The notes under the pieces were generated by a model, which had not been told where the DNA came from, made no database searches, and was given only the letters and a program-made list of their open reading frames with translations. 64,000 nucleotides of DNA from Solicoccozyma terricola (Eukaryota > Basidiomycota > Tremellomycetes > Filobasidiales > Piskurozymaceae): NCBI GenBank assembly GCA_001600875.1, contig BCLD01000003.1, forward strand, positions 1 to 64,000, written 5' to 3'. Both the position numbers and the translations under genes were made by a program. Positions within the stretch are counted from its first letter, which is position 1; each line of letters begins with the position of its first letter. Shown piece by piece: positions 1 through 9,289 of the stretch.

Positions 1-1298
1 CCACCGTCATAGCCATAGCCTAAGAAGCGACATGCCAAGTACTTGGTTTGGAAAACACTGACTCCTTCCCGTCGCACAAATGCACGACTACCGAATGGGA
101 ACAGGCCTTCAAGAGCTGGAGGCTATCCATGATAGGCTTGATATCGGGTTAGAGGCGCCGTGTTGGATGCAGGACTGCGATTAAGAAGGAATGTTGCTGT
201 CGCTAGAGCTTCAGGCCACCAGCTTCTCGTAAATCCGGCATCATGTAAGAGGGCAGTGACGAGGGTTTCTAGTGTACGATTGTAACGTTCCGCTTTCCCG
301 TTCTGCTGCGGAGTGTAAGGAATGGTTGTTTCATGTCGAATTCCCTTTGTAGCACAGAACTCTTTCATGGTGTTATTGACAAATTCTGTACCATTGTCCG
401 ACATGAATACTTGAGCAGAGTGTCCACTCTGTCGCTCCTCCTGAAGCAGCCATGCTTTGATGATTGATACCGCCTCACTCTGTGTTTTGAGAGAGAATGT
501 CCAGATGTAACTGCTGGCTTCATCAACCAACACCAGAATATATTTTCGACCACCAATGCTAGGAGGTAGTGGACCTTTGATATCCATGTGGATGCGAGTG
601 AGAGGTGTAGTGATAGAGCGACTGCGCTCCTCCAGAAAAGTTGATCGATGCAGTTTGCCAGCAAGGCATGCTCGGCATAGCCATGTATCCAGTGCGTTGA
701 GTTTCTTAACGCTTCTGCGAGCCAGGCTGAGGAGGGTTCGCTTTGAGGCATGGCCCATTTGACGATGCCACTGCATTGCTTTGTCCTTCTCTTGAGTACC
801 AGCATCATCAAATGCGGCATAGGTTGATGTTGACTTGTGCTGGATGGTAGCCTGTACGACGAGAAGACGGCTGGATCTGTTTGGCTTTGCCACCAACACA
901 ACATCCTTGTCCTTGCCAAAGAGTCGGACGTTCCCATTTGCCACTCGATCCCAGTTGATTCCATGCTCCTCCAATTGCCCAGGAGAGATTAATAAACCTT
1001 GGCCGCCCCGTGGGCAGTAGTTGACATCCGTTAACAGAATACGTTTACCAGTGGTGTTGCTCTTCAAGAGGACAGAGCCCTTGCCTTCAATCGCGATTGT
1101 CGGTCCATCCGACCATGGCTTGATGCTCCCAACCACCTTCTCCATTGTATAGAAGTGATTGCGGTTCGATGAGGTATGATTGTAACCGGCCGTATCAAAA
1201 TATATGGTTTCGGAGTCGCTTTGTTCCTTGTTGGATACCATCCAGACATCCTGCAGGTATTGTACGCAGGTGCTGATTTGTCGCTCTGCTGTTTCCAT
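1..1298 (-). mobile_element. Ty1/copia pol remnant (protease end, pre-integrase, integrase)
   Basis: A 391-codon frame reads from 1298 down to a TAG at 123-125. After that stop the same frame continues in copia-like sequence to the window edge, so the element runs off the left end. The order is a protease remnant near residues 33-45 (motif FDTAGYNH, where an active copia protease has D-T/S-G), a pre-integrase zinc-binding region (WHRQMGH ... CRACLAGK, about residues 174-213), and the rve integrase core with HMDIKG, SDNGTEF and NGKAERYNRTLE, which supply the D,D,E residues. The enzyme would insert retroelement cDNA into the genome. The altered protease triad, the in-frame stop and the frame break from gag mark it as a dead copy. 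The family call is secure. Confidence 0.93.
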
Positions 1299-1329
1299 TC
1301 CTTCTTTGCTTTGACCCAGTCGGGTTGGC

Positions 1330-2050
1330 CGTTTAGTTTCCAGCAGGTTGCCTGTGTATGTCCTACCTTCATGCAGTGACTACACCGAGGACGTCCGCCG
1401 GATGTTGTGTTACCTCCTGAGATCTTCATGACCTTTCCTTCTCCGTCTCCCTTTGCTTCAGCCTCATCGTTGAGTACCAACAGTGTGCGAGAGCGTTGAA
1501 GTATTCCCTCGGACATATCCTTGGAGGTTAGAGGCTTATTCAGCAGATGATAGTGACTGGTTGTTGCCTCGATCCAAGGCGACCAAGAAGGTGGGAGACC
1601 AGACAGACATTGCAAGGATGTCATCCGGGACAGTCCAGTCATTCGCGACTGCTTGAGAACGCAGCTTTCGATGTTCGTCCAGAAAGGCCTGTGTAGTAGC
1701 AAGATCGGAACCCTCCTGCAGTGTGGTGGTTCTGAGTCGGGTCCAGATGTGGAAGTTCCCCATTGAGCCTTGGATGCAATGCTCGGACTGCAGGAGTTTC
1801 CAAATTTCCAATGCTGTCTTGCATTCGGCAATCTTGGCAACATTGATGCTTGACAGATGGCCGCCAATTGTTCGCATTCGCCGCGGTTGAGCATCCGATG
1901 CCGGAGATGGTCAATACTGGTGACCCTATTGCTTAGTAGTGGCTGTTCCTTGGTGATAGGATGTCTAGGCGAAAGGTAGTTGAACCCTAGAGCCGAACTC
2001 CCTCGGGTCACGGAATGACGATGGTAATGAGTGCAAGTGTGGAATGACAT
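1330..2050 (-). mobile_element. copia gag remnant with CCHC zinc knuckle
   Basis: This lies just upstream of the pol remnant on the same strand. One frame (1877 to 1536) shows a gag UBN2-like helical region containing ALEIWKLLQ and LATTQAFLDEHRKL. The zinc knuckle CSHCMKVGHTQATC (C-x2-C-x4-H-x4-C, about 1348-1391) is in a different frame that is open from 2050. Gag would coat the retroelement RNA. Two or more frameshifts separate the two parts of gag and gag from pol, so no continuous Gag-Pol can be made. The 300 bases upstream (2050-2356) carry no gene I can recognise and may hold the leader or LTR, but I cannot place LTR ends there. Confidence 0.85.
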
Positions 2051-2355
2051 GTTGCTTCCAGTGCCGGTTTCTATGTCCGTGGATCGCGCTTTTACAAGAG
2101 ATTGTCCGGCACGTCACGCCTGAAATGCGATGGACAGTCGACGGATCAATGTTTTCAACGTCCAGCTATGCCTATCCATTATAGATCATTCGGTTGACTT
2201 TGATGATGTGTGACGAGGTCACTGACGTCGAGTGATTATTACAGCACGGCACGACATAGATCAGATGTGTGCAATAATCCGTACTCCTTGCCCCTATTCC
2301 ACTCTCAATCCGACTGCAAGCATTGTACGTCGTGCTTTAGGTGTGTTTGTCGCAA

Positions 2356-2808
2356 CTAAATCATATTTACACGAAGATGAATCTCATAATCACGATCCCA
2401 GAGCATTGAGATGAGGCGCCGCGCGAAGGCTGGAATTGTCTCGGACCTTCTTGCCGCTTCGTTGTTTCGAACGATGGGCTGGAATGCGGGTAGAGGTTTG
2501 GTGAGCAGGTCACCGAGGTTGTCGACTGATGGAACGTGAGCTAGGTCGAGTATGCCTTCAGTCACTTGCTCGCGCAGGAAGTGATGGCGAAGGGCGATAT
2601 GCATTGATCGATTGTGATNGACTGGNTTCTTNGAGGGAACGATGGCGCCTNCATTGTCNTTGAATATGGAGACNGCCTCGCCGTCCTTGAGTCCCATTTG
2701 TAGGTCATCGAACAGTTGCCTGAGCCAGACNGCTTGTCNAGTTGCATCAGCTGATGCCATGTATTCTGCCTCAGTGGTTGATAACGATCTGGACCAGACA
2801 TATCACAC
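2356..2808 (-). mobile_element. copia RNase H / pol 3' end remnant
   Basis: The minus-strand frame contains SLSTTEAEYMASADAT, VWLRQLFDDL, a D-N-x-GAI motif and LADLLTKPL-like residues (DLLTKPLP), the usual 3' end of copia pol. It sits upstream of the gag-integrase remnant on the same strand, so it is the tail of a different element. Eight single N bases lie within it (2619, 2626, 2632, 2651, 2659, 2674, 2731, 2739), which suggests a multi-copy sequence with unresolved differences between copies. A TGA lies just before the recognisable part. Confidence 0.88.
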
Positions 2809-2841
2809 CCTCCTCAGTCGCTGCGCCGTGAGTAAACACCG

Positions 2842-2859
2842 AAAAGACAGGCTGTCTTC
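2842..2859. repeat. Palindromic repeat core, copy 1
   Basis: AAAAGACAGGCTGTCTTC is the first of eight copies in this window of a core whose ideal form is AAAAGACAG-G-CTGTCTTTT (two 9-base arms around one base). Here the final base of the right arm has changed. Confidence 0.75.
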
Positions 2860-3036
2860 TGGTATGTAGAGGCCCACGAGAAAGGTGATTAATATGAAGC
2901 CCGCAAACAGCAGTTCGGCCAAACTGTGATCAAGGTGCCACCGTGGGTCTGAATTTCATTAAGGGCGCCGTCGCTCCATCATGAGAGCTGGTCCAGCCAA
3001 GCAGATCACTGATCTCTGACAGAAGGGCAGTGAGCA

Positions 3037-3097
3037 AAATTAGAATTAGAATTAGAATTAGAATTAGAATTGGGGTTAGGGTTGGAGTTAGGGATTT
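3037..3097 (+). repeat. Telomere-like interstitial tract with (TTAGAA)n
   Basis: About five units of TTAGAA run into GGGGTTAGGGTTGGAGTTAGGG. The tract looks like a decayed TTAGGG-type telomeric repeat embedded in the chromosome. It lies at the 3' end of the alanine-rich minus-strand frame. Confidence 0.7.
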
Positions 3098-3786
3098 TGT
3101 TGGATGAGAACTTCTTGTCCGTTTCGGCGGCGCCAGGAGGTGACTATCACCATGACGGTTTCTCGATGGGTAGCTTCAAAGTTGCTGCTGAAGCACATGG
3201 CTTGGTAGGCTTCGATGAATGTGCCCAGAAGAGCTTTGACGAGGGTAACGAGCGCAGCTGGCGGGGATGTTGGTGTGGTTGCCGTAGCCGTAGCAGTGGC
3301 GAGTTTTGAGGCAGGCGGACTGATCGAGGGAACTGCGGATGTACTCGTCATGGCAGGTACTTCAGTGGTTAAGGCGGGTGATAGGGCCACACCTCCTTGT
3401 CGGACTGCTGGGGTGATACCATTGGTCTGAATGGCGGTCTGGGCCGAGGCGGCGGCCGCTGGGTTCACTGAGCAAGAAGGTGGTCAGCTTTAAATTCATG
3501 GACGTAATGAACTGGTCGAGAACTCGCGCCCTGGTGTTCGAGCAACTGGAGCCACCTTATCCAGCGTAGTGATGTTAGCTGCGGCCTCCCTCGGTTCCGG
3601 AGCAGTGATCGCAGCCGGCGCAGGGGCAGCAGGAGTCGCGGTGAGAGCCGAAGCCGATAGAGCAGTCGGTGCAGACGCCACAGCAGTAGTCACGGAAGCC
3701 GGACTGACGGGCTTTTGCGCCGTTTCCTCCGATACCTCCGACTTGTTCGTTTCAGCACTGGAAGGTAACGTTGGCACAGTGGCCAA
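3088..3786 (-). CDS. Alanine-rich hypothetical protein (paralogue at 35.6 kb)
   Basis: Two minus-strand frames (3786-3496 and 3468-3088) look like exons of one gene. A sequence with a CTGAC branch site and ending in CTTGCTCAG lies between them, but I could not fix splice sites that keep phase. The first part is rich in Ala, Pro, Thr and Ser. The second contains ITPAVRQGGVAL, then an Ala/Thr run, then ALLGTFIEAYQAMCFSS and EATHRETVMVIVTSW. The latter motifs recur almost unchanged in the plus-strand frame at 35.6-36.1 kb, so this is a small gene family and not random open frame. The telomere-like tract cuts off its 3' end, and the copy at 36 kb is about 75 residues longer there. I recognise no domain and assign no function. 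Confidence 0.55.
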
Positions 3787-3984
3787 CGCAAAACCACTCG
3801 ATGATGGAGTTTATATTTCTCCCTTGAGTTGGAGAGCTTCAGGTCGACCTGGTGGACCTCGCTTCATGGGTGCTTCGCCGTTCGCAGCTGGATGGGGGGT
3901 GGATGCTGGGACGGTTGTACTGTTGACAGTGCCAGATGTGGGTCTGCCGTTGCCGATGGCCTTCGATACGGGAGTAGCGGTGGG

Positions 3985-4285
3985 TTAGCGGCGGGATCTC
4001 GTGAGGCTGAAACAAACCGTAATATCTGAAGGCATCAGAGCACACAACTTTAACTATGTACCTACCGTTGCACCATCGCAAGGCAATGTTCTTGGCGCAC
4101 GAAAGTACAGCCTGTCTTTTGGCAGATGCCGTACTACAGCGAGCTAAGGGTCCAATTTCAATTAGCCTTTCCATGATACTCAGCGCAGTCATCTACAGGC
4201 CTAGGACGGCCTGGTATATATGAGCATCATGGTGCCGGCCTCCTAGTCCACCACGAGCTGTTCATGACTCTGTACATGGCCGACA
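3985..4285 (-). repeat. Dispersed ~290-bp repeat R1, copy a (contains palindrome copy 2)
   Basis: From the GCGGGATCTC region to ACGAGCTGTTCATG this matches 12856-13133 at roughly 80 percent by eye. Shared blocks include TTCTTGGCGCACGAAAGTA, the palindrome AAAGTACAGCCTGTCTTTT (4102-4120), AGGGTCCAATTTCAATTAGC and CCTCCTAGTCCACCACGAGC. A shorter relative in the opposite orientation is at 7850-7910. It has no coding potential that I trust. It may be a non-autonomous element. Confidence 0.75.
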
Positions 4286-4424
4286 GGAGATACCTCTCCT
4301 GTTCCTGCTCACCGGAGAGTGCCGAGGGTGCATCACCCTACCCACCAACGAGCACCTCTAACGCTTTACTCGGCGTATAGTTGGTCCCGCATGGAGCACC
4401 TTCGTCCGCCTAAGCTTCTCGACC

Positions 4425-5066
4425 GTGGTTAGCGTGAGTTGGCACAGCCAGGGCAGATGTGCTAGGTTTATCCGTTGTTCCCTTGACAACCATATGCAAT
4501 GTCGGCAACATGGTGAGAACAACTTGCTCTTCATCCGGCTATATTGGATCTGGGAACCGACTAGAGCTGGTTGGCGGTGTAATGAAATGATTTGCGTGGC
4601 CAGGTAGCTCGAGGCTGGTCCGAGTTGGAGAGGGGCGCTTGGGGTGGGGTTTCGACGAAAGGTTGGGAGAGGAAGTGCATTTGTCGATCAGAAAGGAGTT
4701 GCTGTCGAGATGGGTGAGCCGATCATGCCTGCCGTGAGCGAGAACATTCGAAAGCAAATGCGAAGAACTTCCAATGGTGACTTGGCGCTCGACTCATTCG
4801 AGTCAGGGAAACAGGTTGATCATGTCTCTGAGATTGAGCAGGCCAACGCTCTCGTCGAGCGTGACACCGACGTTGTCCTGGATCCATCGTACCTTCCCGA
4901 CCGACGGTCGATTGTGAGTTTGTCGAAGATTTCCCTCAGCATTGGCGTAATGACGACCAACCGCGCCCGGACCTCGCGCCCGGACCTCGATGATTGACGG
5001 GAGATCAATATCTCCACAATGCCTTACGTAGACGTATCTCAATGGTCTGTTACCCTTTTTCTTCAC
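4425..5066. other. Overlapping open frames, nothing recognised
   Basis: Frames of 60 to 117 codons overlap on both strands (for example 4644-4997 + and 4803-5066 -). None carries a motif I recognise. They lie immediately 3' of the Ser/Thr/Pro-rich gene and could be its untranslated end or a short separate gene. Confidence 0.25.
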
Positions 5067-5095
5067 TTTCGTCGCAACTCCACTTGCGTCCGGTC

Positions 5096-6860
5096 CTACT
5101 GCCGCGAATCACCTGTTAGCACCCAGCGCCCACCCCTCCTTCCACCCAACGCTCAACTCACCATTCGCCTCCAACTGAATCCCCACTAGTTCAACTTGTT
5201 CACCGTCACTTGGCGAATCTTCAATCGTCTCTTTACTTAGAAACTGCTTCCTCAACTTCTTAGTCTTCGCCGTACTAGGTCCCGCACCCGGAGTCACACT
5301 CGCCGCAGCCGTTGAGGTACTCGCAGCCGCTTCCATCCTAGTCCTCCCAGCAGGAGAAGGTTCCTCCAGTTTGTGATTCTGTTTCTCTTTATCAACAGCA
5401 GCAGCTCTAATTGCCGCTCTCCTCGGAGAAATTCGAATCGTCGACGTCGCTTCCTGAGGAGTCTGTGGTGGTTGAACGCTATCCGTAGCCTTTCGTTTAT
5501 TAGTTCGTTCCGGTGGAGGTCGAGCTGTTGTTGGTCTAGGGACGTCCTTGTGCTGAACGGTTGTAGGAGTGGATTTGCGGGATTGACGGGGAGTAGATGT
5601 TAAGGTGGGCGACGAGGAAGATTTTTGAATTTGTGGTTGAAGAGTAGCGGTTGTTCGTTCTGCCAGTGAGAGGATTAGAGTGCTACCGTTGTTCTGGGTC
5701 GTCTTGGTTGGAGGTTTAATGATTTCTCTTCCGATTTGTTTCGAGGATTCTCCATTCTTCTCCTTAGGTTTCTCAATCCTCCCAATTAATGGAATCGCAT
5801 CCCTTGTCCTATCCCCACTTTTTTCAGTCCCATTACCATTCCTCTCACCCGGACCATTCGGCGATGACATCTCAATATCAGACCCTCCACCTCCACCTCC
5901 CACCCCATCCATTCCCGTCCCCATGTCCGATGATTCAGGAGTCGACACACTCGGCATCTGACGATGTTTCGTTGGTGTGATTGAAGTTGCTCTCCCAGAT
6001 GGTGAATTCACGATTTCCGGCGGTGGACCTGGACCACCAATGAGGATTGACCGCCATTTCTATTCAATACAAGGAAAAGCGTGGGTTAGCAACATTTACG
6101 AAGAGGGAACCAGGGGAGGGAGAGGTAGAGAGAATAGTTATACCCACCTGAGGAGTAGAATCATCCTTCTTCTTCCCACTACTGCTATCAACAGTCAAAC
6201 TCGCTCCCGAATTCAAAGAATTCAAAGGCGTTATAATTGACCTCTGAGGTGAATCCGCTGGTGCAGGAGCTACAACTGAAGGTCTCCAAGCGGATGACGC
6301 CGCTGTCGGAAAGGTATCCCCATTGGTGGTTGATTTGGTGGTGGTAGCGTTGTAAACGTTGGTATTGGCGGTACGGAGGGAGGTGACAGCGGCGGTCGTA
6401 GTGGGGTTAACGGAACCACCAATCATTTCTCCCAGTTGACTCCAATTCCCACGATCGTCATCTCCGGCAACATTTCCATTGGTATTAGATCGAGTTGTCA
6501 TAATATTGACGCCGTCGGGAATCTCGAATTGCATCTATTAGAGTTGGCGGTTGAGTTGGTTGTTCTGACATTAACCAGCTGGAAGGAGGTTCCTGAATGG
6601 TTCCGAATTCCGGTCTCCAATGTCGGACATTCAGTATGGTGGTTCAATTCCAAGATACGTTGGATACCTTGTAAATCAGTGAGTGGTTAGGCTTGTAAAA
6701 GTATCCAAAGGCGTTCGATCCTTCTCGCGTTGGTCGGGTGTCCTCTCCTTGAACGGTATGGTACGGCGCGTAATCCCGGCGTTCACGATCCGGTTGAACG
6801 TCGATATAGATAGCCGAGATATGTTGAGATCTTCGTTATTGCTGTTTGATGAGCAGAGGT
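5096..6860 (-). CDS. Multi-exon Ser/Thr/Pro-rich protein, unidentified
   Basis: Splicing by eye gives a consistent minus-strand gene. An upstream exon (about 6830-6675) contains GYFYKPNHSLIYK and joins in phase to the exon starting MQFEIPDGVN (6534-6148). An 88-nt intron follows (6060-6147, GCTAAC branch). A long exon (6059-5162) comes next, then a 49-nt intron (5113-5161, GTGAGT...GCTAACAG) and a short last exon ending in TAG at 5096-5098. The product is about 500 residues plus an unresolved N-terminus. It is rich in Ser, Thr, Pro and Asn, with a poly-Gly run and basic patches such as RTNKRKA and TKKLRKQFL. This composition suggests a nuclear, largely disordered protein. I found no catalytic motif, and the start codon is not resolved. 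Confidence 0.6.
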
Positions 6861-7029
6861 ATGGTGTGAATCGGATTATCGAATGATAAGTAAACAAGAG
6901 ACGCGAATCACTGGGTGTGCGAATCACTTACCTAATTTGGCGATGTTGCTGTCGCGCAAAAGGACACGTGCAGCGGCGGGCGAAGGATTTGTACTGATGC
7001 TCAACCGCGATGATGTGGAATGTCATCTA

Positions 7030-7300
7030 AGATGAAGGTGACGCCTGGTCGATGATGGTGATGGATGATAACAAAGTATTCTCATAACAACGGACATCAG
7101 ATGAAATCATGCATGTCCGTTCCTCTAGTCCATCCACGCTCCTCCTCTCCCCTCCCCTCCACACACCCACATCCTGTTCAAAAGGTTTGGTCTCCTTCCG
7201 AATGACATATCTCGGATTCTCAAGCTCATTCACCGTCTGCCTTCGTCATAATCGGCGGCATGATACTGAACCTGCTGTATCCTTCGTGCAGGAGGCACAA
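7030..7300. other. Unassigned spacer
   Basis: The short frames here (for example 7027-7233 -) show no motif. A pyrimidine-rich stretch at 7137-7170 is the only visible compositional feature. Confidence 0.4.
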
Positions 7301-7302
7301 GG

Positions 7303-7485
7303 TTTTGGAATATGTCAGATATGAGATATCCTGTGATGCTTAAGACTTCTCACCTGAAACTGTCATAGTTAGAACTGCAAATGAAGTTAGTAGAGGCCAT
7401 GGTGATGGCTCTACTAGGTGATATGGGAACAGCGAGCAAGGTAGTGAAAAGATGTGATGGGGATTAACACGTGAAATGAAGCATG
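7303..7485 (+). repeat. LTR-like repeat (second copy at 20200-20320)
   Basis: GGAATATGTCAGATATGAGA, a TCCTGTGATGC-type block, GCGAGCAAGGTA and TTAACACGTGAAA occur in the same order as in the nested element at 20200-20320. Here the unit is about 60 bases longer in the middle. The start of the terminal TGTT is lost. Confidence 0.6.
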
Positions 7486-7766
7486 CTGCTCTGGATAGTA
7501 GCTAAGGCGGCGTACCAGAGAGGGCTGTTCAGGGTATACTGATGTAGAAAAACACCGCTGTATAGCCTGAAGGTGTACAATGTTGATGTTCCATTATTTC
7601 CAAAACCTTGTACCTGTCGCTCCTGTCCAGTTCGTCATTGATGACTTGCTGTCAGTGAAGCCATTCAGCAGAGTAGTGAACTTCCTGGAAGGTTTCAGGT
7701 GTCCAGGTGGAGATTGGTGTTCGACAAAGCTTGCTCGTGATGCAACTCAGTACTGGGGAAAGAATG

Positions 7767-7785
7767 AAACGACAGCCTGTCTTTT
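7767..7785. repeat. Palindromic repeat core, copy 3
   Basis: AAACGACAGCCTGTCTTTT. The flank on the right (TTGGTTTCGTTGCC) matches, in reverse complement, the left flank of the copy at 37322 (GGCAACGAAATCC). These two copies therefore share more than the core. Confidence 0.7.
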
Positions 7786-7849
7786 GGTTTCGTTGCCATG
7801 CGGCAAAGACTCCAATCGATAAACATAGTCGGAAGGCCTGTGAACCTCG

Positions 7850-7912
7850 GCTCGCTGTGGTACTGGATTTGCCGAAAGACAGGTTGTCTTTTAGTGCGCC
7901 AACACCATTGCC
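7850..7912 (+). repeat. Short R1-related repeat with palindrome copy 4
   Basis: CTCGCTGTGGTACTGGAT, the core GAAAGACAGGTTGTCTTTT (7874-7892) and AGTGCGCCAA correspond, in the opposite orientation, to the middle of R1 at 3985 and 12856. The core carries one C-to-T change. Confidence 0.65.
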
Positions 7913-8329
7913 TTGCCTTGCGACGATGCAGCTGCAGGAATATGGTCAAGCTTGGTTGACTGGGTTCGTTTTTGTCGCTGGCCTGCAATATTGTAGCTGG
8001 TAACTGTTGAAATAACCGTGTCTTTAGAGCGCTCTATCACTCCGGACAGTAGGACACTCCTACGGACAATCGGAGAAATTGCCCGGAGGAACGGTATCAG
8101 GTCAACCATTGTCCTCTAGCTGTCTCTTTGACTATAAAGATCCAGGGAATGTCGAACCAGAGGTGTACTTTTGTATAGAAAAAAAACCATTTCATTTGTC
8201 ACTTGTCACCGATTTTTCGACGAAATAGCCGGCCCATATGGTCGCATGCGCTTTTCCTGTCTATATGATCTGTTCCTCGTCAAGTGTACACCCAGAACTT
8301 GCGTCTACAATCGGCACCGTACACATGTC

Positions 8330-8747
8330 TTATTGGACTATTACTTCTACTTGGAGCAATGGCCAAATCGGCTCAATTAGGACTGCACACTTGGTTACCT
8401 GACGCTATGGAAGGACCTACACCAGTTTCTGCTCTAATTCATGCTGCAACTCTTGTAACTGCCGGAGTTTACTTAATGCTTCGATCTTCTCCTATTATTG
8501 AATATGGACCAACTACTCTAGTAGTAGTTACTAGGATAGGTGCAATTACAGCATTTGTAGCTGTAACTATTGGTTTACTACGAAATGATCTGAAACGAGT
8601 TATTGCCTATAGTACTATGTCACAAATGGGATATCTATTCATGGCATGTGGACTNTCACAATACAACGTTGCACTATTCCATCTTGTTAACCACGCTTTC
8701 TTCAAAGCTCTTCTATTCTTACCGGCCGGATCTGTTATCCATTGTTA
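8330..8747 (+). pseudogene. nad5: Mitochondrial nad5 fragment in the nuclear sequence (NUMT)
   Basis: The frame reads [20 protein letters not shown], then [35 protein letters not shown] and [20 protein letters not shown]. This is the central proton-channel part of NADH dehydrogenase subunit 5 of respiratory complex I. The fragment starts abruptly near 8324 and ends after SVIH at about 8747, where unrelated sequence with TGTTACGAAT begins. No start, end or mitochondrial flanks remain, so it cannot be functional here. Its reading frame has no stop and an N sits at a fourfold-degenerate third position (8655), which suggests a recent insert or contamination of the consensus by mitochondrial reads. 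Confidence 0.9.
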
Positions 8748-8798
8748 CGAATAAAGTGGTGGCAAAACTGGGAATGATATTCGGTGAAGTCTTCTACT

Positions 8799-8935
8799 AC
8801 ATCTCTAGCTCGATAACCTAGGTATTATGTAGTCCCAGACGAGCTCCCTCTCCCACACTTGCCTACCTGATACTGGTGCATCCTAGACTGACCCAGACTT
8901 GCTGACAGTGTTACGGACACGTGTCCATAAAAGCC
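8799..8935 (+). repeat. Direct repeat D1, copy 1
   Basis: This starts at CTACATCTCTAGCTCGATAA and ends near GACACGTGTCCATAAAAG. The same sequence recurs 335 bases downstream at 9134-9275 at about 85 percent. Its right end contains GTTACGGACACGTGTCCATA, which is close to the perfect 20-bp palindrome at 37409-37428. Confidence 0.75.
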
Positions 8936-9133
8936 CTATCTTAACAAATTCCCCATTTGTAGTACTGAGCAATATTATGATAGACGTAGTATGACTATAA
9001 CATCATCTACTAAGTGAAGACTTCTTCTAAGCCGATAGCAGCAGAGCTGTCGGCCCCCTGAACTTCCTACTAGCCGTGGACCTTGTCTCCTATGAAGCTC
9101 ATTGCCTGATAGCCTCTTCAGAGCGTCTTGACA

Positions 9134-9275
9134 GCTACTACATCTCTAGCTCGATAACCTGGGTATTATGTAGTCCCAGATGAGTTCCCCTCTGCCACAC
9201 TTGCATCCTACCTTATACTGATGCATCCTAGACTGATCCAGACTTGCTAAGAGTGTTACAGACACGCATCCATAC
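9134..9275 (+). repeat. Direct repeat D1, copy 2
   Basis: This is the second, more diverged copy of the 8799-8935 unit in the same orientation. The palindromic end has decayed to GTTACAGACACGCATCCATA. Confidence 0.75.
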
Positions 9276-9289
9276 TTGCTGACAAGGAG

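Noticed and set aside
365..964. Long minus frame of 199 codons overlapping copia integrase
   Set aside because: It is an out-of-frame shadow of the integrase frame and carries no motif.
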